A program made the translations under genes and the position numbers. Shown here in pieces: positions 26,723 through 34,173 of a stretch of DNA of 35,063 nucleotides; the stretch's first letter is position 1, and each line of letters begins with the position of its first letter. A model generated the notes under the pieces. That model ran no database searches. It saw nothing but the letters and a program-made list of their open reading frames with translations, and was not told the DNA's origin. Source of the stretch: Comamonadaceae bacterium (GTDB lineage: Bacteria > Pseudomonadota > Gammaproteobacteria > Burkholderiales > Burkholderiaceae_C); the NCBI GenBank assembly GCA_013297985.1, contig JAAFIY010000029.1, forward strand, positions 1 to 35,063. The letters are read 5' to 3'.

Positions 26723-27678
26723 GCCGCCGCCTTCAACACGTAACCAATGCGGGGAAAGTGCACTTGCACGGCGCCCGCACGTTCGTCGGCGCGGGCGATG
26801 CTCAAACGGGTGCGGGTGGCGGCCACCAAGGTGCCTTCGGTCACCTCGGTGCCGAAGGTCTCGGCGCTGATCTGCACCGCGCTGCCCAGCGCAATGCCGT
26901 GGTCGTCTTGAAACACGTGGTCAGCCAGCAAACCGCTGCCCACCGGCGTGGGTGTGGCGGCGTGAGCTGCGGCCAAGGCTTCAGCGCCTGAGGACTTGCT
27001 GATACTGCCGTGGCCGATGGCCGCCATGCGATCAGCCCAAGCTTTGAGGTTGGGCGTGGCGTCTAGCACGCCAGCCAGCGACGGCACCCACCGGCGGGTA
27101 AACCAAATCGGGTGGTAAGCGCTGAAGTCGGCCAGGCAAGGCGCGGCTCCTAGCAAAAAGGCCTGATCCGCCAGCTGGTGCGACAGGCGGCGCAAATAGC
27201 TTTTGTAGGCCGCAGTGGCGTCCGCCGGGCGCAGCCGCGTCATGCCCACCGACATGGCCTTGCGGTCATCACCAAAGGCTTTCATTTGTTCGGGCGATGA
27301 GCCTGCAAAGGCCTCGGCCGCGCCCTTGGGGCTTAAGTTGTAGGCCATGGCGGCCCAAAACAGGCTGCTGTCGGCCCACTGCGCCAGGATGCGGGCCACG
27401 CCCTTGGAGGCGGCTGGGTACAGGGTGGGATTGGGCGCCAGGTGCTCCAGCACGTCAGCAATCAGCGCGGTGTCGCAAAAGATGTCCGCGCCAATTTGCA
27501 AGACCGGTGTTTTGCGATAACCGCCGGTAAGCGCCACCAAATCCGGCTTGGGGTTCACGCTGGGAATGAACACGCTGTGCCACGCCAAGCCCTTAAAGCC
27601 CAGCATTAGCCGTGCCTTCTCGGCAAACGGTGAGGTGGGGTAGTGATGCAGAAAAATCGGCTGTTGGGCAGTATTCAT
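26719..27678 (-). CDS. Glutathione S-transferase-like protein with C-terminal extension
   Basis: The N-terminal thioredoxin-like GST domain spans about residues 8-85 (LHHYPTSPFAEKARLMLGFKG, then RKTPVLQIGADIFCDTALIADVLE), and the helical GST domain about 90-220. At 319 residues it is about 100 residues longer than typical GSTs: the tail from about 230 has alternating beta-like segments (GSAVQISAE, EGTLVAATRTRLSIARAD, VQVHFPRIGYVL) that look like an additional small domain. The SPF near the start could supply the catalytic Ser. The ATG directly follows a truncated copy of the 46-nt repeat, and no Shine-Dalgarno site is visible. Possible role in detoxification or isomerisation within the operon. 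Confidence 0.85.
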   Translation of the reverse strand: MNTAQQPIFLHHYPTSPFAEKARLMLGFKGLAWHSVFIPSVNPKPDLVALTGGYRKTPVLQIGADIFCDTALIADVLEHLAPNPTLYPAASKGVARILAQWADSSLFWAAMAYNLSPKGAAEAFAGSSPEQMKAFGDDRKAMSVGMTRLRPADATAAYKSYLRRLSHQLADQAFLLGAAPCLADFSAYHPIWFTRRWVPSLAGVLDATPNLKAWADRMAAIGHGSISKSSGAEALAAAHAATPTPVGSGLLADHVFQDDHGIALGSAVQISAETFGTEVTEGTLVAATRTRLSIARADERAGAVQVHFPRIGYVLKAAA

Positions 27679-27709
27679 GGGCGGAAGTAGCTATTAAATT
27701 AGTAGCAAA
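27679..27709 (-). repeat. 46-nt repeat, copy 5 (truncated), abutting the GST-like start codon
   Basis: On the minus strand from 27709: TTTGCTAC, 7-nt loop, ATAGC, TACTTCCGCCC, then directly the ATG. The first 31 positions match the family; the second arm of hairpin 2 is missing, replaced by the coding sequence. It occupies nearly all of the 44-nt gap between the acyl-CoA dehydrogenase stop (27723) and the GST-like start. Confidence 0.72.
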
Positions 27710-27722
27710 TAGGCGAATCGCC

Positions 27723-29411
27723 TCAGGCATGCAAAGCGCGATCCAGCACCGCTGAGGCGTTGAGCGCGGCAAACGGAGCGCCCAAGGTGTGGCCCCAGCC
27801 ACCGGCCACACGGGTGTCACAGAAGGCTTTGAACACGGGCGCAGGCGCGGTGCGGGCCATCCACGCCGCTTGCACGGTGATGGCGATGGCCTCAGCCAAG
27901 CGGCGCGCGGTGACGGGCTGGGCCCATTGCTTCATGGCGCCCGCAAAGCGCTGCAGCGTCAAATCAAGCGCGGGGTGTGCGCCTTGGGCGGGTTTGCATT
28001 CGGCCAGCAGCACGGCGGTGGCGGCCTCGACCCCGCCCAGTTCTTTGATGGCGCGCAGCATGTCCAGCGCCATGATGTTGCCCGCACCTTCCCAAATGCT
28101 GTTGAGCGGCATTTCGCGGTAGATGCGCGCCATCAGGCCCTGGCCGCCCGCTTCTACATAGCCGTTGCCGCCCAGGCATTCCATGGCTTCTTGTGCCAGC
28201 AAGGCGCCGCGTTTGCAGATCCAGAACTTGGCCACCGGGGTGAGCAGGCGGGCCAGTTTGCGTTCGTGCTCGTTGCTGGCTTGGCCATCAAAGGCATGGG
28301 CCAGACGCAGTGCCAAGGTGGTGGCCGCTTCGCTTTCCAGGGCCAAGTCAGCCAGCACCTGGGCCATCAGGGGTTGATCGGCCAGCCGCTGGCCAAAGGC
28401 GCTGCGCTGGCGCGCATGGTGAATGGCCAGCGTGGTGGCTTGGCGCATCAGGCCTGCGGTGCCCAGGGCGCAATCCAGCCGGGTGAGCGTGCCCATTTCC
28501 AAAATCTGCGCAATGCCGTGGCCCACCTCGCCCACTTGCCAGGCGTGGGCGGCTTCCAGTTCCACCTCAGAGCTGGCATTGGCTTTGTTGCCCAGCTTGT
28601 CTTTGAGCCGCTGGATGCGAATGGCGTTGAGCCCGCCACCCAGCCAATGGGGCAGCACGCGGGGCATGAAGTAACAGGTGAGCGCTTGTTTGGCGTCGGG
28701 AGCATCCACCGCTTGCGCCAGCACCAAAAACGCATCACACATGGGGGCCGATAAGAACCATTTGTGGCCCACCAGCCGCACCCGGGTGCCCCAGTCATCC
28801 GCACCATCGGCCACGGCACGGGTGGTGTTGGCGCGAACATCCGACCCGCCTTGTTTTTCAGTCATGCCCATGCCGAGCGTGACGCCGGGTTTGCTGGCCA
28901 GCTCAGCCAGCCCGGGCGCATAGGCTGTGCCGCTCACGCGTGCGTGCCAGGCTTGCGACACAGCCGCATTGCCCGCCAGCGCGGGTGTGCTGGCATAGGT
29001 CATGGACACGGGGCACAACACGCCGGGCTCAAGTTCGGTGAATAGCATGAAGCCTGCGGCGCGCTTGAGGTGGGCGTGCGCACCGGCACTGACGCCCCAA
29101 GGCGCACCGCCCAGCCCATGGCCCAGCGCCGAGCCCAGCAGCGCGTGGTAGCTGGGGTGGAATTCCACCTGATCCACCCGCCTGCCCTGCACATCGTGGC
29201 TGTGCAGCACCGGCAGGTGCTGGTTGGCCAGCCGCGCATGGGTCTGCCACGCCGGGTCGGCGCATTGCTGGCCGATGGCCACCAGCCCATCCAAGGGCAG
29301 CTGCGGCGCCAGCGCGGCCAACACCGAACGCATGGGCGCATTGGCCTCAAAGGTGTTCACGCCCTGCCAGGGGCTGCTTTGGTTATCAACGCTGTGGGTG
29401 GGTTCAAACAT
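27723..29411 (-). CDS. AidB-like acyl-CoA dehydrogenase
   Basis: FAD-dependent acyl-CoA dehydrogenase of the AidB subgroup, 562 residues. The N-terminus has GRRVDQVEFHPSYHALLG, a signature of AidB proteins, followed by GMGMTEKQGGSD (flavin and substrate region), GHKWFLSAPMCDAFLVLAQ and the C-terminal PLNSIWEGAGNIMALDMLRA with the catalytic-type Glu. AidB of E. coli is induced by alkylation stress and binds DNA; whether this protein does so is unclear, and a metabolic role in the operon is equally likely. The frame extends to a TTG at 29429; the ATG at 29411 is chosen. It follows the MDR gene after a 24-nt gap. Confidence 0.92.
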   Translation of the reverse strand: MFEPTHSVDNQSSPWQGVNTFEANAPMRSVLAALAPQLPLDGLVAIGQQCADPAWQTHARLANQHLPVLHSHDVQGRRVDQVEFHPSYHALLGSALGHGLGGAPWGVSAGAHAHLKRAAGFMLFTELEPGVLCPVSMTYASTPALAGNAAVSQAWHARVSGTAYAPGLAELASKPGVTLGMGMTEKQGGSDVRANTTRAVADGADDWGTRVRLVGHKWFLSAPMCDAFLVLAQAVDAPDAKQALTCYFMPRVLPHWLGGGLNAIRIQRLKDKLGNKANASSEVELEAAHAWQVGEVGHGIAQILEMGTLTRLDCALGTAGLMRQATTLAIHHARQRSAFGQRLADQPLMAQVLADLALESEAATTLALRLAHAFDGQASNEHERKLARLLTPVAKFWICKRGALLAQEAMECLGGNGYVEAGGQGLMARIYREMPLNSIWEGAGNIMALDMLRAIKELGGVEAATAVLLAECKPAQGAHPALDLTLQRFAGAMKQWAQPVTARRLAEAIAITVQAAWMARTAPAPVFKAFCDTRVAGGWGHTLGAPFAALNASAVLDRALHA

Positions 29412-29435
29412 GGCGGGCGCGCGGGGCAAAAGAGT

Positions 29436-30461
29436 TCAGACCAGCTTGACGACTTGCTTGCCGAAGTTGCGGCCCTTGAGCAGGCCCAAGAAGGCTTCGG
29501 GCGTGGCGTCAATGCCCACGGCCACGCTTTCGCGCGGGCGGAATTTGCCCGTGCCCACCATGGTGCCTAGCTCGGTCAGCGCTTCGGGCCAGATTTCCAT
29601 GTGCTCTGACACGATGAAGCCTTGCACCTTCAGGCGGTTGACCAAGATCAGCGCGGGCGCGGCCAAAGGCATGGGTTTGCCGTCGTAGCCCGCGATCATT
29701 CCGCACACCGCGATGCGGCCAAAGGCGTTCATGCGCATCAGCACTGCGTCTAGGCACATGCCGCCGACGTTTTCAAAGTAGCCGTCCACACCATCGGGGC
29801 ACGCGGTCTTGAGGGCTTTGGTCAGGCTCATGGCATCGGCATGGGCTTTGTAGTCCACGCAGGCATCAAAGCCGAGTTCATTGACGACATAAGCGCATTT
29901 GTCGGCCCCGCCCGCAATGCCCACCACGCGGCAGCCGCGCGCCTTGGCCAAGGCGCCAAAGGCCGAACCCACCGCGCCGCTGGCGGCGCTCACCACCATG
30001 GTCTGCCCGGCTTTGGGCTCAATGATTTTGACCAAGCCATACCAGGCGGTGACACCGGGCATGCCCACGGCGCCCAGGTAGTGCGACAGCGGCACGTGGG
30101 TGGCGTCCACCTTGCGCACCGCACCCATCACTGACGCATCCACCACACTGAATTGCTGCCAGCCCCCCATGCCCACTACGGTGTCGCCCACTGCATATTT
30201 GGGGTGTTTGGATTCGACCACTTCGCCCACGGTGCCGCCAATCATGACTTCGCCCAAGGCCTGCGGGGCGGTGTAGCTTTTGGTGTCGTTCATGCGGCCG
30301 CGCATGTAGGGGTCAAGGCTCAGGTAGTGGTGCTTGATGCGCACTTGGCCGTCTTGCAGCGGGGCGTGCGGTGCATCCACACGCCTGAAGTTGCTCACGC
30401 TGGCTTCGCCCGTGGGGCGGTTGTCCAGAACCCATCGGGCATTGGTGGCAGGCAGAGTCAT
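29436..30461 (-). CDS. NADP-dependent MDR oxidoreductase (CurA/YncB-like)
   Basis: Zinc-independent medium-chain reductase, 341 residues. Family features are LSLDPYMRGRMND near residues 48-60, the cofactor motif SAASGAVGSAFGALAKARG, GYFENVGG and the C-terminal GKQVVKLV. Relatives reduce the double bond of 2-enones such as curcumin or prostaglandin derivatives. A GGAG site lies about 8 nt before the ATG. A repeat copy separates it from the upstream thioesterase gene, so the operon may be partly divided here. Confidence 0.92.
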   Translation of the reverse strand: MTLPATNARWVLDNRPTGEASVSNFRRVDAPHAPLQDGQVRIKHHYLSLDPYMRGRMNDTKSYTAPQALGEVMIGGTVGEVVESKHPKYAVGDTVVGMGGWQQFSVVDASVMGAVRKVDATHVPLSHYLGAVGMPGVTAWYGLVKIIEPKAGQTMVVSAASGAVGSAFGALAKARGCRVVGIAGGADKCAYVVNELGFDACVDYKAHADAMSLTKALKTACPDGVDGYFENVGGMCLDAVLMRMNAFGRIAVCGMIAGYDGKPMPLAAPALILVNRLKVQGFIVSEHMEIWPEALTELGTMVGTGKFRPRESVAVGIDATPEAFLGLLKGRNFGKQVVKLV

Positions 30462-30481
30462 GATTTACTCCAAAAAAGCGG

Positions 30482-30527
30482 TTTGCTATGTTTTTAATAG
30501 CTGCTTACGCCCATGTTTTGGGCGCTG
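30482..30527 (+). repeat. 46-nt repeat, copy 6
   Basis: Hairpin 1: GCTAT (30485-30489) and ATAGC (30497-30501) around a 7-nt loop. Hairpin 2: CGCCC (30508-30512) and GGGCG (30520-30524) around a 7-nt loop. It begins 21 nt upstream of the MDR start and ends 6 nt before the thioesterase stop codon, in antisense orientation to both genes. Confidence 0.85.
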
Positions 30528-30532
30528 CAGCA

Positions 30533-30982
30533 CTAGTCGGTTCTAAGCTCGTTGACCTTGCCCGGCCCGGTGGGCAGGCGCTTCACATACTTGAAGGTGC
30601 CACTGGCATGGGCGCAGGCGCGGCCTTGTTCGTCATACACGGTGGCTTGGGTGAAGGCCATGGTGGCGCTGCGGTGCATGAGATCACCCAGCGCATGCAG
30701 CGGGCCGCGGGCGGGTTGCATGAAACTGGTTTTCATCTCGATGGTGACCACGCCCATGTCTTGGTTCACGCTGCGCGCGGCGGTGGCCATGGTGACATCG
30801 AGCAGCGTCATCAGCGCGCCGCCGTGCGTCACGCTAAAGCTATTGAGGTGATCAGGCTGCGGCGTGTAGTCAATGCGCGAATGGCCGCCCTCAAACCGCG
30901 TGAGCGCAAAGCCCAGCAGGTTGACAAAAGGAATGCTGACCCCAAAGCCCAGGGCTTGGAGGTCAAGCGGCGCTTGGGTCAT
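30533..30982 (-). CDS. PaaI-type hotdog thioesterase
   Basis: Acyl-CoA thioesterase, 149 residues, a full single hotdog domain. THGGALMTLLDVTMATAA carries the PaaI-family HGG loop and the catalytic-type Asp; VTIEMKTSFMQPARG and the C-terminal beta strands follow. It would release a free acid from an acyl-CoA, perhaps to relieve CoA trapping in the pathway. The gene lies 31 nt downstream of the SDR gene on the same strand. Confidence 0.92.
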   Translation of the reverse strand: MTQAPLDLQALGFGVSIPFVNLLGFALTRFEGGHSRIDYTPQPDHLNSFSVTHGGALMTLLDVTMATAARSVNQDMGVVTIEMKTSFMQPARGPLHALGDLMHRSATMAFTQATVYDEQGRACAHASGTFKYVKRLPTGPGKVNELRTD

Positions 30983-31013
30983 GCGCAGCGGCGGAGCGTG
31001 GGGGCCAACATGA

Positions 31014-31811
31014 CTAGCCGCCGGTCACCACACTGACGCCACCATCCACCGCCAACCACTGCCCGGTGATGTGTTTGCCCGCGGCGCTTGCGTACAGCAG
31101 GGTCAGGCCTTTTAAGTCTTCATCGTCACCAATGCGGCGCAGCGGGGCGCTGCGCTTTAAGAAGTCTTCGCCCAACGTATCCAGCGTGCTGGCGGTCATC
31201 TTGCTGGGGAAGAAGCCCGGGCAGATGGCGTTGACGGTGATGTTGTACTTGCCCCATTCGGCTGCCAAGGCGCGGGTGAAGTTGATGACTGCGCCCTTGC
31301 TGGTGTTGTAAGCCACGGTGCTCATCTCAGGGGGGTTGCCGCCCAGGCCTGCGATGCTGGCCACGTTGATGATGCGGCCCGCGCGCTTGCCAATCATGTG
31401 CTTCTTGGCCAACTGCTGGCTCAGGATGAAATAGCCGCGCACGTTGAGGTTCATCACCTTGTCCCAGGCTTCCACGGGGTGGTCTTCAGCGGGCGCGCCC
31501 CAGGCGGCGCCGGCGTTGTTCACCAAGATGTCCACGCCGCCCATGCGCTCTAGCGTTTCGTCGGCCAGGCGGCGGGTGTCGGCTTCGTCAGCGCAATTGG
31601 CGGCAATCCAGCGGGCATCAATACCTGCGGCTTGCAGCTCGGCCGCTGCCGCTTCCAAATCAGCGGCTTTGCGTGAGCTCAGCATGATGCGCGCGCCCGC
31701 TTCGCCCAGCGCGTGGGCCATCTGCAGGCCCAGCCCGCGCGAGCCGCCGGTGACCAGTGCCACTTGGCCTTTGAGATCAAACAGTTGTTGGACAGTGCGG
31801 GCTTGGGTCAT
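31014..31811 (-). CDS. SDR-family oxidoreductase (beta-ketoacyl reductase-like)
   Basis: Classical SDR, 265 residues. VTGGSRGLG near residues 20-28 binds the cofactor, NNAG follows, and the catalytic Ser (NVASIAGLGG) and YNTSK are present; GQWLAVDGGVSV at the end is typical of FabG and gluconate or hydroxyacyl dehydrogenases. Likely a 3-hydroxyacyl-CoA or related dehydrogenase in the operon. AGGAGA lies 6 nt before the ATG, a strong ribosome-binding site. A repeat copy sits between it and the preceding acyl-CoA dehydrogenase gene. Confidence 0.93.
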   Translation of the reverse strand: MTQARTVQQLFDLKGQVALVTGGSRGLGLQMAHALGEAGARIMLSSRKAADLEAAAAELQAAGIDARWIAANCADEADTRRLADETLERMGGVDILVNNAGAAWGAPAEDHPVEAWDKVMNLNVRGYFILSQQLAKKHMIGKRAGRIINVASIAGLGGNPPEMSTVAYNTSKGAVINFTRALAAEWGKYNITVNAICPGFFPSKMTASTLDTLGEDFLKRSAPLRRIGDDEDLKGLTLLYASAAGKHITGQWLAVDGGVSVVTGG

Positions 31812-31840
31812 GGTGTCTCCTGGGCAGGTGAAAAACAGTG

Positions 31841-31886
31841 TTAGCTATGTTTTTGATAGCTGGATGCGCAATCAAACAGGGCGCTG
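31841..31886 (+). repeat. 46-nt repeat, copy 7
   Basis: Hairpin 1: GCTAT (31844-31848) and ATAGC (31856-31860) around a 7-nt loop. Hairpin 2 is partly decayed: GCGC (31866-31869) and GCGC (31881-31884) can still pair, but the inner two pairs are lost. It occupies about half of the 89-nt gap between the SDR start and the stop of the acyl-CoA dehydrogenase gene. Confidence 0.82.
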
Positions 31887-31900
31887 CGGCGATTATTTTT

Positions 31901-33736
31901 CTAGAACGCATCAGCTGGGGTGTCGGCGCAGGTGCGGTCGCGCTGCTCCACCACGCGCAGCCAAGCGTCGATGCGCGGCAGTTCGTAGTTGAAAAAGTAG
32001 CGGGCGGCTTGGCGGCGGCCCACGGCGGCGGCGGTGGAAGCATCTGCCCCGGCATCGGAAGTGGCCACCACATCCAGCCACATCCAGGCCAGCACCATGT
32101 GGCCGAAGGCCTGCATGTAGGGCACGGCGTTGGGCAGTGCGTCGGCGGGGTCGCTGGTGGCCCAAGCGGCCTTGGTGGCTGCGCCTACGCGGTGCAACGC
32201 GGCCGCCAACGCATTGGCCTGCACCGTCCAGCCTGCGGTGGCGCCTGCTTTGTCGATGGTGGTGTTGATGGCATGGGCCAAAGTCTTCAGACCCGTGCCG
32301 CCGCCCTGCACCACTTTGCGGCCCAAAAGGTCCAGCGCCTGGATGCCGTGGGTGCCTTCGTGGATCATGTTCAGGCGTTGGTCGCGCCAATACTGCTCCA
32401 CCGGGAAGTCGCGGGTATAGCCGTAGCCGCCATGGATCTGGATGGCCAGCGAATTGGCCTCCAGGCAAAACTCACTGGGCCAGCTTTTGGCCACGGGCGT
32501 GAGCACTTCCAGCAGTTCGTGTGCGGTGTGGACTTGCTCGGGCGTACCGGTTTTGAGGTCATCGACCAGCCGGGCGCAATACAACTGCAGCGCCAGGGCG
32601 CCTTCGCAGTAGGCCTTTTGCGCCAACAGCATGCGGCGGATATCGGCGTGTTCAATCAGCAGCGATTGCGCTGCGTTGCTGGCTTTGCCGCTGGCGGTGA
32701 CGGGGCGGCCCTGGGGGCGCTGGCGGGCGTAGTCCAAGCTGGCGTAGTAGCCCGCCAAGCCGAGCATGGTGGCGGCCATACCGACGCCAATGCGCGCCTC
32801 ATTCATCATGTGGAACATGCAGCGCAGGCCGTCGCCTTCGGGCCCCACGCGGTAGCCGATGGCACCAGGCTTGCCATCGGGCTTGAAGGCGCCTTCACCG
32901 AAATTGAGCAGCGCGTTGGTGGTGCCGCGCCAGCCCAGTTTGTGGTTCAAGCCGGCCAGCACCACGTCGTTGCGCTGGCCTGTCAGCGCGCCTTCAAGCG
33001 TCACCATGCGTTTGGGTACGATGAACAGCGAAATGCTTTTGGTGCCTGGGCGCAACTGGCCATCAGGCCCCGGCACCTTGGCCAGCACCAGGTGCACGAT
33101 GTTCTCAGTGAGCTCATGTTCGCCCGAGCTGATCCACATCTTGTTGCCACGAAGGCGGTAGCGGGGGCCCAGCGCGTCGGCATCGTCTTCTAGCTCGGCA
33201 CGGGTGGTGATGTCCGACAGGCTAGAGCCCGCCTGCGGCTCGCTCAGGCACATCGTGCCCGCCCAACGGCCGCTGAGTTCATTGGCTGCGAACACCTGCT
33301 GTTGCGCGGGCGTGCCGTGCACCAAGATGGCATTGGCATTGCCCACGCTGAGCAGTTGCGAACCAATCGAGATGCTGCCTAGGGCAAAGAAAGCGTTGGC
33401 CGCGGCTTCGACGCTGTAGGGCAGTTGCATGCCACCCAAGGCTTCGTCTTGCGACGCGGCCAGCATGCCCGATTCGACATAGGCGGCAAAGGCGTCGTGG
33501 GTGGCTTGAGGCAGCACCACGCGCAAGGCGCCGTCGGAGCCCATCTCAGTACGCGGCTCTTGGGTGTCAACCAAGCGGTTAAAGGGCGCGTATCTTTCGC
33601 GGGCGATGCGTTCGCAGGTGTCTAGCACCGCATCGAAGGTTTCGCGGCTGTGCTCGGCAAAGCGGCCACGTGCAGTGAGCGTGGGCGTACCCAGCCAGTC
33701 GTACAACAGATGTTCAAGCGTGGCACGAAACGTCAT
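31901..33736 (-). CDS. Acyl-CoA dehydrogenase with C-terminal extension
   Basis: FAD-dependent acyl-CoA dehydrogenase of the large, about 600-residue type (611 residues). CLSEPQAGSSLSDITTRA binds flavin and substrate, RLRGNKMWISSGEHE follows, and the catalytic Glu is in RLNMIHEGTHGIQALDLLGRKV. The last approximately 130 residues form the extra C-terminal helical domain found in this subgroup, which often works on long-chain acyl-CoAs. The start overlaps the VOC gene stop (ATGA at 33733-33736). Its stop is followed closely by repeat copy 7. Confidence 0.94.
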   Translation of the reverse strand: MTFRATLEHLLYDWLGTPTLTARGRFAEHSRETFDAVLDTCERIARERYAPFNRLVDTQEPRTEMGSDGALRVVLPQATHDAFAAYVESGMLAASQDEALGGMQLPYSVEAAANAFFALGSISIGSQLLSVGNANAILVHGTPAQQQVFAANELSGRWAGTMCLSEPQAGSSLSDITTRAELEDDADALGPRYRLRGNKMWISSGEHELTENIVHLVLAKVPGPDGQLRPGTKSISLFIVPKRMVTLEGALTGQRNDVVLAGLNHKLGWRGTTNALLNFGEGAFKPDGKPGAIGYRVGPEGDGLRCMFHMMNEARIGVGMAATMLGLAGYYASLDYARQRPQGRPVTASGKASNAAQSLLIEHADIRRMLLAQKAYCEGALALQLYCARLVDDLKTGTPEQVHTAHELLEVLTPVAKSWPSEFCLEANSLAIQIHGGYGYTRDFPVEQYWRDQRLNMIHEGTHGIQALDLLGRKVVQGGGTGLKTLAHAINTTIDKAGATAGWTVQANALAAALHRVGAATKAAWATSDPADALPNAVPYMQAFGHMVLAWMWLDVVATSDAGADASTAAAVGRRQAARYFFNYELPRIDAWLRVVEQRDRTCADTPADAF

Positions 33737-34140
33737 GGATTGGCTTTGGGTTTGGCCCGGGCGGGGTCACGCCACACCGCAGACATCTTGTTGCCGCAGG
33801 GATCACGCACGTAGGCCACGTAAAAGTCAGGTGCGTAGTTTTCGCGATAGCCCGGCGGGCCTTCATCAACGCCGCCATGCACCAACGCCGCCGCATGGAA
33901 AGCTTGCACGGCTTGTGCACTGGGCGCAGCGAAGGCCAGCATCCCACCGTTACTCGGGGAGGCCGGAGCGCCGTTGTATGGGTGCAGCACCCAAAGATCG
34001 CCCGGGCGATCCGGGTGTCGGTAGGCGATCGACGCGTCGTCTTGATAAAAACGCCGGATGCCCAGGGGGCTTAAGCACGCATCAAAGAAGACTTGGGCTG
34101 CCGCGATGTCAGCGGCACCCAGGGTGGCATAGCTGTACAT
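33733..34140 (-). CDS. VOC-family (glyoxalase-like) protein
   Basis: A 135-residue protein with the paired beta-alpha-beta-beta-beta fold pattern of the vicinal oxygen chelate superfamily: MYSYATLGAADIAAAQVFFDA at the start and DFYVAYVRDPCGNKMSAVWRD at the end. Such single-domain proteins may be metal-dependent lyases, isomerases or binding proteins; no function can be assigned. It lies 33 nt downstream of the thiolase gene and overlaps the start of the acyl-CoA dehydrogenase gene, so it is a genuine member of the operon. Confidence 0.88.
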   Translation of the reverse strand: MYSYATLGAADIAAAQVFFDACLSPLGIRRFYQDDASIAYRHPDRPGDLWVLHPYNGAPASPSNGGMLAFAAPSAQAVQAFHAAALVHGGVDEGPPGYRENYAPDFYVAYVRDPCGNKMSAVWRDPARAKPKANP

Positions 34141-34173
34141 GAGCGGCAGCGAGGGTGGCTAAAGCGACAAGCC

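Noticed and set aside
27789..28754. Plus-strand frame of 321 residues opposite the AidB-like gene
   Set aside because: Antisense shadow of a well-conserved enzyme.
31838..33193. Long plus-strand frame of 451 residues
   Set aside because: It lies opposite a clear acyl-CoA dehydrogenase gene; composition is that of a GC-rich antisense shadow with no recognisable motif.
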